NCBI RefSeq assembly: GCF_947496855.1
Contig: NZ_CANMED010000002.1
Span: 434,001 to 498,000, forward strand
DNA: 64,000 nucleotides
Reading direction: 5' to 3'
Source: an uncultured Aquimarina sp.
Lineage (GTDB): Bacteria; Bacteroidota; Bacteroidia; Flavobacteriales; Flavobacteriaceae
The position numbers and the translations under genes were made by a program. The notes under the pieces are model-generated. The model searched no databases and was not told where the DNA came from. It saw nothing but the letters and a program-made list of their open reading frames with translations. This document shows positions 19,795 to 27,483 of the stretch, piece after piece. Position 1 is the first letter of the stretch. Each line of letters opens with the position of its first letter.

Positions 19795-20236
19795 ATCCCA
19801 TTACTTCTTCGGCAAGGTCAGCAAAATCAACTGCGGTATCATCAATTACTTTTTCGTACTGATCCTTATCCCAAATTTCTATAATATTAACAGCAGAAGA
19901 CAAAACCAATTCTTTTTTGATTCCTGCAAAACTTATCAAATCTTTAGGTATCAAAAGACGTCCGCTCGCATCAATTTCTACTACTTTCACTCCCGCTGTA
20001 AACCTTCGGATAAAATCATTATTTTTCTTTTTAAACCGATTTAGCTTATTCATTTTTTGCATCAAAAGATTCCATTCCTCCATAGGATATAACTCCAAAC
20101 AAGGCTGAAACACAGCTCTTTTCAACACAAATCCATCTTGCAATACAGGTGAAAGTTGTTTTTTAAAAGCAACAGGGATCATCAGACGCCCCTTAGCGTC
20201 TGCTTTACACTCGTATGTACCTATAAGATTTACCAC
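19766..20236 (-). CDS. mraZ: Transcriptional regulator / division protein MraZ
   Basis: MraZ is the DNA-binding protein that opens most division clusters and in studied species represses its own operon. Two AbrB-like halves are visible: GTYECKADAKGRLMIP at the start and VEIDASGRLLIPKDLI in the middle. The GTG at 20236 (MVNLIGTYECKADAKGR, 156 residues) is chosen as the start. The frame extends 17 codons upstream, but that extension runs through a TATATTTG promoter box (20264-20271) and into the repeated boxes, so it cannot be the translated start. AAGAAAGGA precedes the GTG. Confidence 0.93.
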   Translation of the reverse strand: MVNLIGTYECKADAKGRLMIPVAFKKQLSPVLQDGFVLKRAVFQPCLELYPMEEWNLLMQKMNKLNRFKKKNNDFIRRFTAGVKVVEIDASGRLLIPKDLISFAGIKKELVLSSAVNIIEIWDKDQYEKVIDDTAVDFADLAEEVMGFDDETDGIS

Positions 20237-20263
20237 TTTTCCTTTCTTGCTGCTATAATTAGT

Positions 20264-20271
20264 CAAATATA
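20264..20271 (-). promoter_or_regulatory. Promoter -7 box of the division cluster
   Basis: TATATTTG on the minus strand fits the Bacteroidota consensus TAnnTTTG exactly. It lies 27 bp before the GTG of mraZ. The -33 region falls within or beside the GTGGTA repeats, so a protein bound there would block polymerase. Confidence 0.7.
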
Positions 20272-20281
20272 TTGAAAAATT

Positions 20282-20307
20282 TACCACTTTTTACCACAAT
20301 CTACCAC
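20282..20307 (-). promoter_or_regulatory. MraZ-type operator: three GTGGTA boxes at 10-bp spacing
   Basis: On the minus strand GTGGTA occurs at 20302-20307, 20292-20297 and 20282-20287, each exactly 10 bp from the next. A further copy with the same flank (GTGGTAAAT) contains the mraZ start codon at 20231-20236. Known MraZ operators are tandem G-rich boxes with about one helical turn of spacing upstream of mraZ. This array has the same layout and place. Confidence 0.75.
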
Positions 20308-20507
20308 ATTGTTAATAAGTTGTCACTCAAAAGCGAGGTCAGATATGTTCATGAACTTTAATATTTTGTTTATCAATAAAGTACTCTTAGGGTTATAAAA
20401 TCTTGGTTTTGACGTATTCATGATTAAAAAAAATGACCGATTGAAAAAATCTAAAAAAATCATATCGCACTAATGATAAAAAATCTTCAAACTAATTATG
20501 AAAATGC

Positions 20508-20515
20508 TATATTTG
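20508..20515 (+). promoter_or_regulatory. Promoter -7 box for the hydrolase-engB pair
   Basis: TATATTTG matches the TAnnTTTG consensus and lies 25 bp before the ATG at 20541. No clean TTG was found at the expected -33 distance. Confidence 0.55.
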
Positions 20516-20540
20516 CTTCTAATTCTTGTAAGAAGTATTA

Positions 20541-21305
20541 ATGAAGCACGAATTAAAAAAAGACGGAAAATTCAGTTATCTTGAATTAGGGGAAGGCACA
20601 CCAATCGTGATTTTACACGGATTGATGGGTGGCTTAAGCAACTTTGACGGTGTAAGTACTTATTTTCCAGAAAATGGATACAAGGTTCTCATACCTGAGC
20701 TTCCGCTATATGAAATGCCGTTGATAAAAACTAGCGTTGGTACTTTTGCTAAATACCTTAAAGACTTTATCGATCAGCTTGGTTACAAAGAAGTAATCTT
20801 ACTGGGTAATTCTCTTGGAGGACACATTGGACTATTATGTACTAAAATGTTTCCTGAAAAAGTAAAAGCCTTAATAATAACAGGTAGCTCAGGACTTTAT
20901 GAAAGCGCCATGGGTGAAAGCTACCCTAAACGAGGCGATTATGAATACATAAAAGCTAAAGCAGAAAATGTATTTTATGATCCCGCAATTGCCACTAAAG
21001 AAATTGTTGATGAAGTATATGCTACTGTTAATGATCGAAATAAGCTTATAAGAACATTAGCAATTGCTAAAAGTGCCATACGACATAATATGGCCAAAGA
21101 TCTACCTAACATGAAAACTCCAACTTGTATTATTTGGGGCAGAAATGATAATGTTACCCCTCCCGAAGTTGCAGATGATTTTAATAGATTGTTACCAGAT
21201 TCTGATTTATATTGGATAGATAAATGTGGGCACGCTGCAATGATGGAACATCCAGAAGAGTTTAATAAATTATTACATTCTTGGTTGCAGGAGCGTAATT
21301 TCTAA
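20541..21305 (+). CDS. Alpha/beta hydrolase
   Basis: The 254-residue protein has an alpha/beta-hydrolase fold. The oxyanion stretch is VILHGLMGG near residue 25. The nucleophile elbow is LGNSLGGHIG, with Ser at about 95. The acid is Asp in IWGRNDNVTPP and the general base is His in KCGHAAMMEHPEEF. The substrate cannot be told from sequence. The neighbour 13 bp downstream is engB, and the pairing of this hydrolase with engB next to the division cluster is familiar in flavobacteria. It is read away from mraZ. Confidence 0.9.
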   Translation: MKHELKKDGKFSYLELGEGTPIVILHGLMGGLSNFDGVSTYFPENGYKVLIPELPLYEMPLIKTSVGTFAKYLKDFIDQLGYKEVILLGNSLGGHIGLLCTKMFPEKVKALIITGSSGLYESAMGESYPKRGDYEYIKAKAENVFYDPAIATKEIVDEVYATVNDRNKLIRTLAIAKSAIRHNMAKDLPNMKTPTCIIWGRNDNVTPPEVADDFNRLLPDSDLYWIDKCGHAAMMEHPEEFNKLLHSWLQERNF

Positions 21306-21318
21306 TCAACTATAGTTT

Positions 21319-21924
21319 ATGAAGATTAGTAGCGCTGAATTTGTAATGAGCAACAGTGATGTAGCAAAATGTCCAAAAAACGATTTGCCAGAATATGCTT
21401 TTATCGGGCGATCCAATGTAGGTAAATCTTCTTTAATTAACATGTTAACCAGTCGAAAAAGTCTAGCAAAGACATCTGGAAGACCTGGAAAAACTCAACT
21501 GATAAATCATTTTTTAATTAATAAAAATTGGTTCTTAGTAGATTTACCAGGATATGGATACGCAAGAGTTTCAAAATCATCTAAAAAAGTATTTCAGAAA
21601 TTTATTACAGCATATTTTGCTAAGAGAACTCAGCTAGTTTCTGCGTTCGTATTAATAGATTCTAGACATGAACCCCAGAAAATTGATTTGGAATTCATGC
21701 AATGGCTAGGTGAAAACCAAATCCCCTTTTCTATAGTTTTTACGAAAGCAGATAAACTCACAAAAACAAAATTACCCTCAAACATTGAGGCTTACACTAA
21801 AGAAATGCTAAAGCACTGGGAAGAAATGCCCAACTATTTTATTAGCTCATCTTCTTCTGGATTAGGTAAAGACGAAGTACTAAACTACATACAAGATATA
21901 AATCAGAAAATGGCTAATTCTTAA
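21319..21924 (+). CDS. engB: Ribosome biogenesis GTP-binding protein YihA/YsxC/EngB
   Basis: This small essential GTPase helps assemble the large ribosomal subunit. The G1 motif is GRSNVGKSSLIN at about residues 31-42, G3 is DLPGYGYARVS, and G4 is TKAD with VFTKADKL. The protein has 201 residues, the normal family length. Its 3' end overlaps the convergent gene at 21921 by 4 bp, so the two genes share stop-codon sequence on opposite strands. Confidence 0.96.
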   Translation: MKISSAEFVMSNSDVAKCPKNDLPEYAFIGRSNVGKSSLINMLTSRKSLAKTSGRPGKTQLINHFLINKNWFLVDLPGYGYARVSKSSKKVFQKFITAYFAKRTQLVSAFVLIDSRHEPQKIDLEFMQWLGENQIPFSIVFTKADKLTKTKLPSNIEAYTKEMLKHWEEMPNYFISSSSSGLGKDEVLNYIQDINQKMANS

Positions 21925-22286
21925 GTCAATTTCTCTCTTAAAAATGCTATTAAATCTTCTACAGAATTCATCAAATTAAGTTTCTCAGCATTTACCAAAA
22001 CATTCGATATAGTTCCTTTTCTCTCTAGAATAACAGGAAGCTGAAACTTTTGATATTCAACATCCTTAAGCTCTTCTATAAATTCATCTTTATACTTAAA
22101 AACAAATTCATAAGGAGTAGTTTCTCTAAACTCCTTCCATATACTGTTTTCCGAAAAATTTCCGTGTGTTAAACTACAAAGATCACAAGAATAGGTAGAT
22201 GGGCTTATAATTTTATGTGCAAAACCTAAATACTTACTCCAAACATTTGAATCAGCATTGTATATGAATATAATTGTTCTTTTCAA
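21921..22286 (-). CDS. Conserved protein of unknown function
   Basis: I do not recognise the function. From the TTG at 22286 the product has 121 residues (MKRTIIFIYNADS...). It starts with a hydrophobic beta-strand and shows a CDLC pair near residue 34 (STYSCDLCSLTHG), a KEFRETTPYEF segment and a C-terminal helix. It could be a small alpha/beta protein; the CxxC pair might bind metal or be redox-active, but no second pair is seen. There is no ATG. An earlier TTG at 22316 would add ten residues, but that start lies inside an 8-bp hairpin (22296-22318) after gldC. The gene is downstream of gldC and convergent with engB. Confidence 0.6.
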   Translation of the reverse strand: MKRTIIFIYNADSNVWSKYLGFAHKIISPSTYSCDLCSLTHGNFSENSIWKEFRETTPYEFVFKYKDEFIEELKDVEYQKFQLPVILERKGTISNVLVNAEKLNLMNSVEDLIAFLREKLT

Positions 22287-22295
22287 CCTTTCGAC

Positions 22296-22318
22296 TTTTG
22301 ACGCTTTAGTCGTCAAAA
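22296..22318 (-). repeat. Hairpin between gldC and the downstream gene
   Basis: TTTTGACG and CGTCAAAA form a perfect 8-bp stem with a 7-nt loop, 28 bp after the gldC stop. There is no T-tract on the minus strand, so it may be an RNA-stabilising or weak attenuating hairpin rather than a full terminator. Confidence 0.5.
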
Positions 22319-22345
22319 AGGGTAATCTCTTATATCAAAATTAGA

Positions 22346-22684
22346 TTATTTTTCTTTTAACTCTAGTTTCTCTGCGAAATAATCACAAAAATCCTTCATT
22401 GTTGCAGACATCTTTTCATCTTGTGTAGCCCTATTAAATGTTTCGCTCATTGATACTAAAGTCTGGTGAAAAAACACCTTCATCTCATCAACAGGCATAT
22501 CCTTTGTCCATAGGTCAATCCGAAGACTTTCCTTACTTTTATTATCCCAAACGGATAATAACATTGCCTTGGTTTCTTCATTTTCAATCCCTCCATCTTT
22601 AGCAGTCCAGTGTAACTTTTCTGGAACTTTATTTTCATCAAGTTCTATTTCAATTTTGATTTCGGATTTATGAGTATCTGCCAT
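22346..22684 (-). CDS. gldC: Gliding motility protein GldC
   Basis: The 112-residue soluble protein opens with the family stretch KSEIKIEIELDENKVPEKLHWTA, has TKAMLLSVWD and ends with MSATMKDFCDYFAEKL. GldC is a small accessory protein of gliding in Flavobacterium, where loss weakens but does not abolish motility. It overlaps the 3' end of gldB by one base, the arrangement known from F. johnsoniae. Confidence 0.93.
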   Translation of the reverse strand: MADTHKSEIKIEIELDENKVPEKLHWTAKDGGIENEETKAMLLSVWDNKSKESLRIDLWTKDMPVDEMKVFFHQTLVSMSETFNRATQDEKMSATMKDFCDYFAEKLELKEK

Positions 22685-23652
22685 TATCTTGCGGGTTTAT
22701 ATTTTGAAGTATTAAAAATCGTTTCAGCATCTGTTAATAATAATTGTCGCAAAGATACATTGTTATTTTTCATATACGAGCCTACTATTTTCCAACCTAT
22801 ATACTGTCCTACTCTATCTGGTGCCTCCTGATCGATTTCTTCTAAATAAAACTTAGAAAAAGGTGCTGGATACAAGAATCTAGGTAACAAATCAGCTTCT
22901 GTACTATATAATAATTGACGATCAATGAAATACCTCCATATTTCTTCTTCGTTTGCTTGCATCCAAGCAAATTGATCTTCTGTATATGCCATTTTCTGAC
23001 TGTCTAAAAAGCTAGGGAGAAACAAGTCTTTTAGATACATTTCTTTTCCATAATATATCATATTTGCCAAAAAAGTTCTGTTTCGTGGCAATTCAACCAA
23101 TTGTCTGGCATACATAGTAGCTATATCTGGTAAAATTTGATCCCTTACAAAGTGACTTTTAAGGTACGCCTGTATTCCACTATAAAAGTGATGATCAGCT
23201 CCCAAATAAGTGTCAAGAGAAATAATTAACAAATTATCTGATAAGATAACTTTTCGTTGATAATCGACATTAGATGTTACAGTAATTACTCTTGGCTTTG
23301 TAACTTCTGGAAAATAATATTTCACGTGTTGCAAGAGCGATTGGATTTGCTCTTTTTCTGTTGAGAAATTGCTAAAGACTTTTTCTACTTCCCTATTAAT
23401 TTCCAATTGTATAGTATCTTCGGTTTTTTTCATCCAAACACTATCCGGCGTTTTTTCTGGAAACAAAAAAGGATACCTCATCTTTACATCCGCCAAATTT
23501 TCTGCTGTTACGTCGGCAAAAATTCTGTCAAAACGTTCAACACCGATTTCCATAGGTATTGCTGTTATTTCTTTTTCGATTTTATTTTCTTTTGCACATG
23601 AGCATAAAATGCAAAAAACTATAACTTTTTTTAAAAACTTAGTACACTTCAT
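22684..23652 (-). CDS. gldB: Gliding motility lipoprotein GldB
   Basis: From the ATG at 23652 the product has 322 residues and begins with a lipoprotein signal: a basic start, the hydrophobic run VIVFCILC, and the lipobox CSC with the modified Cys followed by AKEN. The frame is open for 17 more codons upstream to another ATG (23703), but that would place a polar sequence before the signal peptide, so the inner start is preferred. GldB is an essential gliding protein in Flavobacterium. A promoter with a TAAATTTG box lies at 23728-23735. The gene is divergent from nadE and followed by gldC. Confidence 0.93.
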   Translation of the reverse strand: MKCTKFLKKVIVFCILCSCAKENKIEKEITAIPMEIGVERFDRIFADVTAENLADVKMRYPFLFPEKTPDSVWMKKTEDTIQLEINREVEKVFSNFSTEKEQIQSLLQHVKYYFPEVTKPRVITVTSNVDYQRKVILSDNLLIISLDTYLGADHHFYSGIQAYLKSHFVRDQILPDIATMYARQLVELPRNRTFLANMIYYGKEMYLKDLFLPSFLDSQKMAYTEDQFAWMQANEEEIWRYFIDRQLLYSTEADLLPRFLYPAPFSKFYLEEIDQEAPDRVGQYIGWKIVGSYMKNNNVSLRQLLLTDAETIFNTSKYKPAR

Positions 23653-23727
23653 TATAATATTATCATATCTACATAAATAATTAGCCTTACCCTTTAACGC
23701 CATCTTTTTTTATTAATTTTATAACCA

Positions 23728-23759
23728 CAAATTTAATATTATCAAATTACGTTTTGCAA
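23728..23759 (-). promoter_or_regulatory. Promoter of gldB-gldC
   Basis: On the minus strand TTG (23757-23759), a 21-bp spacer and TAAATTTG (23728-23735) match the flavobacterial TTG-N17..23-TAnnTTTG consensus. Confidence 0.65.
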
Positions 23760-23764
23760 GATAA

Positions 23765-23791
23765 TTGTTTACAAAAGCAATATTAACTTTA
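23765..23791 (+). promoter_or_regulatory. Candidate promoter of nadE
   Basis: TTG at 23765-23767, a 16-bp spacer and TAACTTTA at 23784-23791 are one base away from the consensus -7 box. It lies 27 bp before the nadE ATG and back to back with the gldB promoter. Confidence 0.45.
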
Positions 23792-23818
23792 ATACAATCA
23801 TTACTAAAAAAATAAAAT

Positions 23819-24607
23819 ATGCAAACTGAAAAAGTAATCGACCATATTGTACATTGGTTGAAAGATTACGCGACTAAGGCAAATATTGGTGGATTTGTTG
23901 TTGGAATTAGCGGAGGAATTGACAGTGCAGTTACCTCTGCTTTATGTGCCAAAACAGGCTTAAACGTTTTATGTGTAGAAATGCCAATACATCAAGCACA
24001 AAGCCAAGTAACCCGAGCACAAGAACATATTGCACAATTAAAAAAACGATTTAGCAAAGTATCGGACACCCAAGTAGATCTAACACCAGTTTTTGAAGAA
24101 TTTAAAAATTCTGTTCCAAAAAGTGGTTCTGACGCACGCTTAAACTTGTCTCTAGCCAATACCAGAGCGCGTTTACGAATGACTACCTTATACTATTTAG
24201 CCGGACTACATGGTTACTTGGTAGCTGGTACTGGAAATAAAGTTGAAGATTTTGGTGTAGGCTTTTATACTAAATATGGTGATGGCGGCGTTGATATAAG
24301 TCCAATTGCAGATTTATTAAAAAGTGAAGTTTATGAATTAGCAAGAATACTAGAAGTACCTGATTCGATACAAGTTGCTACTCCAACTGATGGTTTATTT
24401 GGAGATAGCAGAAGTGATGAAGATCAGATTGGAGCGAGTTATGACGAATTGGAATGGGCTATGAAAATGAAGGACTTAGGTAAGAAAAATGAGGATTTTT
24501 CTGGCCGAGAACAAGAGGTCTTTAATATTTATTCCCGTTTAAATACGGTAAATCAACACAAAATGATACCGATTCCTGTCTGTGAGATACCCGTTGATCT
24601 GATTTAA
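23819..24607 (+). CDS. nadE: NAD(+) synthase, ammonia-dependent type
   Basis: NadE amidates nicotinate adenine dinucleotide to NAD. The PP-loop ATP motif GISGGIDSAVTSALC is at about residues 28-42. LVAGTGNKVEDFGVGFYTKYGDGGVDISPIADL carries the family signature (shown only in part here by its key residues GTGNKVED and KYGDGG). With 262 residues it has only the synthetase domain and lacks the N-terminal glutaminase domain. Its neighbour gldB is divergent, an arrangement also found in other gliding flavobacteria. Confidence 0.95.
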   Translation: MQTEKVIDHIVHWLKDYATKANIGGFVVGISGGIDSAVTSALCAKTGLNVLCVEMPIHQAQSQVTRAQEHIAQLKKRFSKVSDTQVDLTPVFEEFKNSVPKSGSDARLNLSLANTRARLRMTTLYYLAGLHGYLVAGTGNKVEDFGVGFYTKYGDGGVDISPIADLLKSEVYELARILEVPDSIQVATPTDGLFGDSRSDEDQIGASYDELEWAMKMKDLGKKNEDFSGREQEVFNIYSRLNTVNQHKMIPIPVCEIPVDLI

Positions 24608-24752
24608 ATAACATTTTATCGATAACTTCGTAAAAAAAAGTTTACGACTAGTAGTTCTTAGTAATTTTGCAATAAAATTAAATATCAGAATTACCCCTAG
24701 AGATGTTAACCCCTTTAAATTAAAAATTAACATTTATCAATTGTAAACAAGA

Positions 24753-25385
24753 ATGACAAACGTACTAATCGCAGATCATCATCCTATTACTAGAAAAGGG
24801 ATTGTTTCTTTACTTAGAAACTCTGAAGATTTTGAAATCATCGGAAAAGTAAGTAACGGAAATGAAATGTATGATATTTTGAAATCTAATACTCCTGACA
24901 TATTGATCATGGAATTAGACTTGCCTCAAATTAATGGCATTATGGCATTGCGAACCATAAAAAAAGAATTCGCAGGAATTAAAGTTATTATTTTTAGCTC
25001 TCATCCTGAAGAAATGTACGCACTAAGTGCTATTAAAGCCGGTGCCTCTGCATATTTATCAAAAACAGTTGCTACTAAAACTCTTAAGAAAGCAATAGAG
25101 CGTGTTGCTCGTGGTGGTATTTACCTTAATGATAATCTAACTCAACAGTTAGCGAATGGTAATACCAACGAAAACAATATGGTTGTGAAATACAAGAAAC
25201 TATCTTCTCGAGAAATAGAAGTATTGAATTTATTGTCTTCGGGAAAACGTAATAAAGATATTGCTAGCACTTTATCCATAAACGAAAAAACCGTTAGCAC
25301 ATACAAAACTAGATTACTTAAGAAACTAAAAGTAGATAATCTAGCGGATCTAATTCATCAAAGTAGATTACTACATATTAATTAA
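24753..25385 (+). CDS. Response regulator with LuxR-type HTH and Glu at the phospho-site
   Basis: The 210-residue protein has a receiver domain (about 1-120) and a LuxR/NarL HTH (about 145-205: LSSREIEVLNLLSSGKRNKDIAS...NEKTVSTYKTRLLKKL). The receiver keeps Asp8, Ser81-82 and the late Lys (YLSKTV). The residue aligned with the phospho-accepting Asp is Glu54 (IMELDLPQINGI). A Glu there often mimics a phosphorylated state, so the protein may act without a kinase; none is adjacent. The target is unknown. The 3' end overlaps that of dnaG by 4 bp on the other strand. Confidence 0.88.
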   Translation: MTNVLIADHHPITRKGIVSLLRNSEDFEIIGKVSNGNEMYDILKSNTPDILIMELDLPQINGIMALRTIKKEFAGIKVIIFSSHPEEMYALSAIKAGASAYLSKTVATKTLKKAIERVARGGIYLNDNLTQQLANGNTNENNMVVKYKKLSSREIEVLNLLSSGKRNKDIASTLSINEKTVSTYKTRLLKKLKVDNLADLIHQSRLLHIN

Positions 25386-27343
25386 ATCACACGGTTTAAT
25401 TTTCTGTATAGCAGTCTTCTTAGGGTATAATAATTATTAATATCCTCGAGGATATTTCTATTATCATCAAAATTTTGGGCTTTCACTTCCTGTGAAAGCT
25501 CATTTATTTTTTCGTTAATCAAAAACCTTCTCAAATTAAGAATTGTATCAGAAACATACTGTGATACAGAATGTTCTTTCTTCTTTACATGAATCTCCAT
25601 GTCTACCCATCTGTGAAGAGAGTGTCGTTCTTCGTTCATCATAATTTCTGTAATTTCATAAGCAATCTCTGGTGGAATTATATTTATGAAATGATCAATT
25701 TTAAAATCCTCTTGCTGATTTAACTGATCCATCAGAATTTTATATACTTCCTTAAATGTACTTTGTGTAAATTCAATTTCATCTTCTTGAAGATCTAGGT
25801 ATATCTTCTCAAAAACTTTTGTAGTATATAATTCTGGCTCTAGAATAAGCTCTCCTTCATCATTTTCTTTCATAATAAGATCCTCAAACTCTTCTTCATG
25901 AGTTCCATATAATAATAAGATTTCGATAATCTTTTTTTCCAGACCGTTTTGCTCATTTATCTTAGGTTGCTGTTGTACTTGCTCTTTAACAACTTCTAAA
26001 GGTTTTTTAACCTCTTTTTGTTGTTTTCGTTGATCTTTCATATCAACATTACGAATTTGAGCTAACGTATCGAAAAGTACATCTTCTGAAATGTCCATAA
26101 TACGTGAACACTCCTGCACATAGATTTCTCGTTTAATAACATCAGGGATTTTAGCGATGCTCGCTACCATATCCCTTACTAATTCTGCTTTTTTAATAGG
26201 ATCTGTCTTAGATTCTTCTTGTAAAAGCGAAGCTTTAAATCTTATAAAATCCTGAGCATTTTCTTCTAAGTAAGCCGTCAGCTCCTCTAATGTATTTTGC
26301 TTTGCAAAACTATCTGGATCTTCCCCATCAGGAAAACTGCATACTTTTACATTCATCCCTTGTTCTAGAATCAAATCGATCCCTCTGATAGATGCCCGCA
26401 TACCTGCAGCATCTCCATCAAACAAAACAGTAATATTTTTAGTAAGCCGATTTATCAATCTAATTTGATCTGACGTAAGCGCAGTACCAGAAGAAGATAC
26501 CACATTTGTAACTCCTGTTTGATGAAACTGAATTACATCTGTATACCCTTCTACTAAATAACAATTATCTTCTTTTGCTATTGATTGCTTCGCGTGATAT
26601 ATACCATAAAGCACTTTACTCTTATGATAAATATCACTTTCTGGGGAGTTTAGATATTTTGCAGCCTTCTTTTCATTGGTCAAAATTCTTCCGCCAAAAC
26701 CTAACACACGACCAGACATTGATTGAATAGGGAACATTACTCTTCCTTTAAATCGATCAAATTGCTTTTCTTCTTTTACAATGGTAAGTCCTGTTTTCTC
26801 TAAAAACTCTAGCTTATAAGCCTTTTTTATTGCTTCCGATGTAAATGCATCCCAAGTATCCGGAGAATACCCTAGGCCGAATTTCTGTATTGTCTCTGTA
26901 GTAAAACCTCGTTCTTTAAAATAAGACAAACCTATCGCCTTACCTTGTTCAGTTTTATGAAGTATATTTTGAAAAAAGGTATTTGCAAATTCACTGACCA
27001 AATACATGCTTTCTCGTTCATTAGCTTGTTCTTTTTGTTCATCAGTTTGTTCTGTTTCTTCAATTTCTATATTATACTTCTTTGCAAGATATTTTATCGC
27101 TTCAGGATAGGTGAAATGTTCATGTTCCATAAGGAATGCAACTACGTTACCTCCTTTACCACTAGAAAAATCTTTCCAGATTTGCTTAACAGGAGAAACC
27201 ATAAAAGACGGTGTTCTTTCTTCACTAAAAGGGCTCAACCCTTTAAAATTACTTCCTGATTTTTTAAGCTGTACAAAATCTCCTATCACCTCTTCTAATC
27301 TGGCAGTTTCGAATACAGTATCTATGGTTGACTTGTGAATCAT
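25382..27343 (-). CDS. dnaG: DNA primase DnaG
   Basis: DnaG makes RNA primers for replication. The 653-residue protein has the N-terminal zinc-ribbon-like region (about 1-90), the catalytic TOPRIM core (LVEGYTDVIQFHQ near residue 262, then LFDGDAAGMRASIRG near 308) and a C-terminal helicase-binding domain. In the N-terminal region the four usual zinc ligands of the CPFH...HCFGC pattern are replaced: SPFS and KDFSSG give Ser37, Ser40, Asp58 and Ser61. The surrounding fold residues (GLSPF, ERTPSF, KGGN) remain. I believe loss of the zinc site is shared by related Flavobacteriia, but that is recollection. A TATTTTTG box at 27374-27381 may be its promoter. Confidence 0.95.
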   Translation of the reverse strand: MIHKSTIDTVFETARLEEVIGDFVQLKKSGSNFKGLSPFSEERTPSFMVSPVKQIWKDFSSGKGGNVVAFLMEHEHFTYPEAIKYLAKKYNIEIEETEQTDEQKEQANERESMYLVSEFANTFFQNILHKTEQGKAIGLSYFKERGFTTETIQKFGLGYSPDTWDAFTSEAIKKAYKLEFLEKTGLTIVKEEKQFDRFKGRVMFPIQSMSGRVLGFGGRILTNEKKAAKYLNSPESDIYHKSKVLYGIYHAKQSIAKEDNCYLVEGYTDVIQFHQTGVTNVVSSSGTALTSDQIRLINRLTKNITVLFDGDAAGMRASIRGIDLILEQGMNVKVCSFPDGEDPDSFAKQNTLEELTAYLEENAQDFIRFKASLLQEESKTDPIKKAELVRDMVASIAKIPDVIKREIYVQECSRIMDISEDVLFDTLAQIRNVDMKDQRKQQKEVKKPLEVVKEQVQQQPKINEQNGLEKKIIEILLLYGTHEEEFEDLIMKENDEGELILEPELYTTKVFEKIYLDLQEDEIEFTQSTFKEVYKILMDQLNQQEDFKIDHFINIIPPEIAYEITEIMMNEERHSLHRWVDMEIHVKKKEHSVSQYVSDTILNLRRFLINEKINELSQEVKAQNFDDNRNILEDINNYYTLRRLLYRKLNRVI

Positions 27344-27373
27344 TAAGTAATAAATATAATATTATACAACTAG

Positions 27374-27381
27374 CAAAAATA
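27374..27381 (-). promoter_or_regulatory. Candidate -7 box of dnaG
   Basis: TATTTTTG fits TAnnTTTG on the minus strand, 30 bp before the dnaG ATG. No TTG lies at the preferred upstream distance, so this is tentative. Confidence 0.4.
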
Positions 27382-27428
27382 AGACAATTCATCGAGACTC
27401 CATTTCCCAATTATATATACAAACAAAG

Positions 27429-27454
27429 AGGCTGCCTTAAAAAAGACAGCCTCC
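27429..27454 (-). terminator. Intrinsic terminator of the secreted T9SS protein gene
   Basis: A GAGGCTG/CAGCCTC stem with a 12-nt T-rich loop is followed on the minus strand by TTTGTTTG. It lies 30 bp after the stop codon of the gene at 27484. Confidence 0.75.
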
Positions 27455-27483
27455 TTGTGGCTAAATTATAACTTGGATAATTT

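Noticed and set aside
20237..20287. Upstream extension of mraZ to the start at 20287
   Set aside because: It would translate the TATATTTG promoter box and part of the operator array. The GTG at 20236 gives the family-typical start MVNLIGTYE.
23653..23703. Upstream extension of gldB to 23703
   Set aside because: The inner ATG at 23652 begins directly with a lipoprotein signal peptide, and the added polar residues would spoil it.
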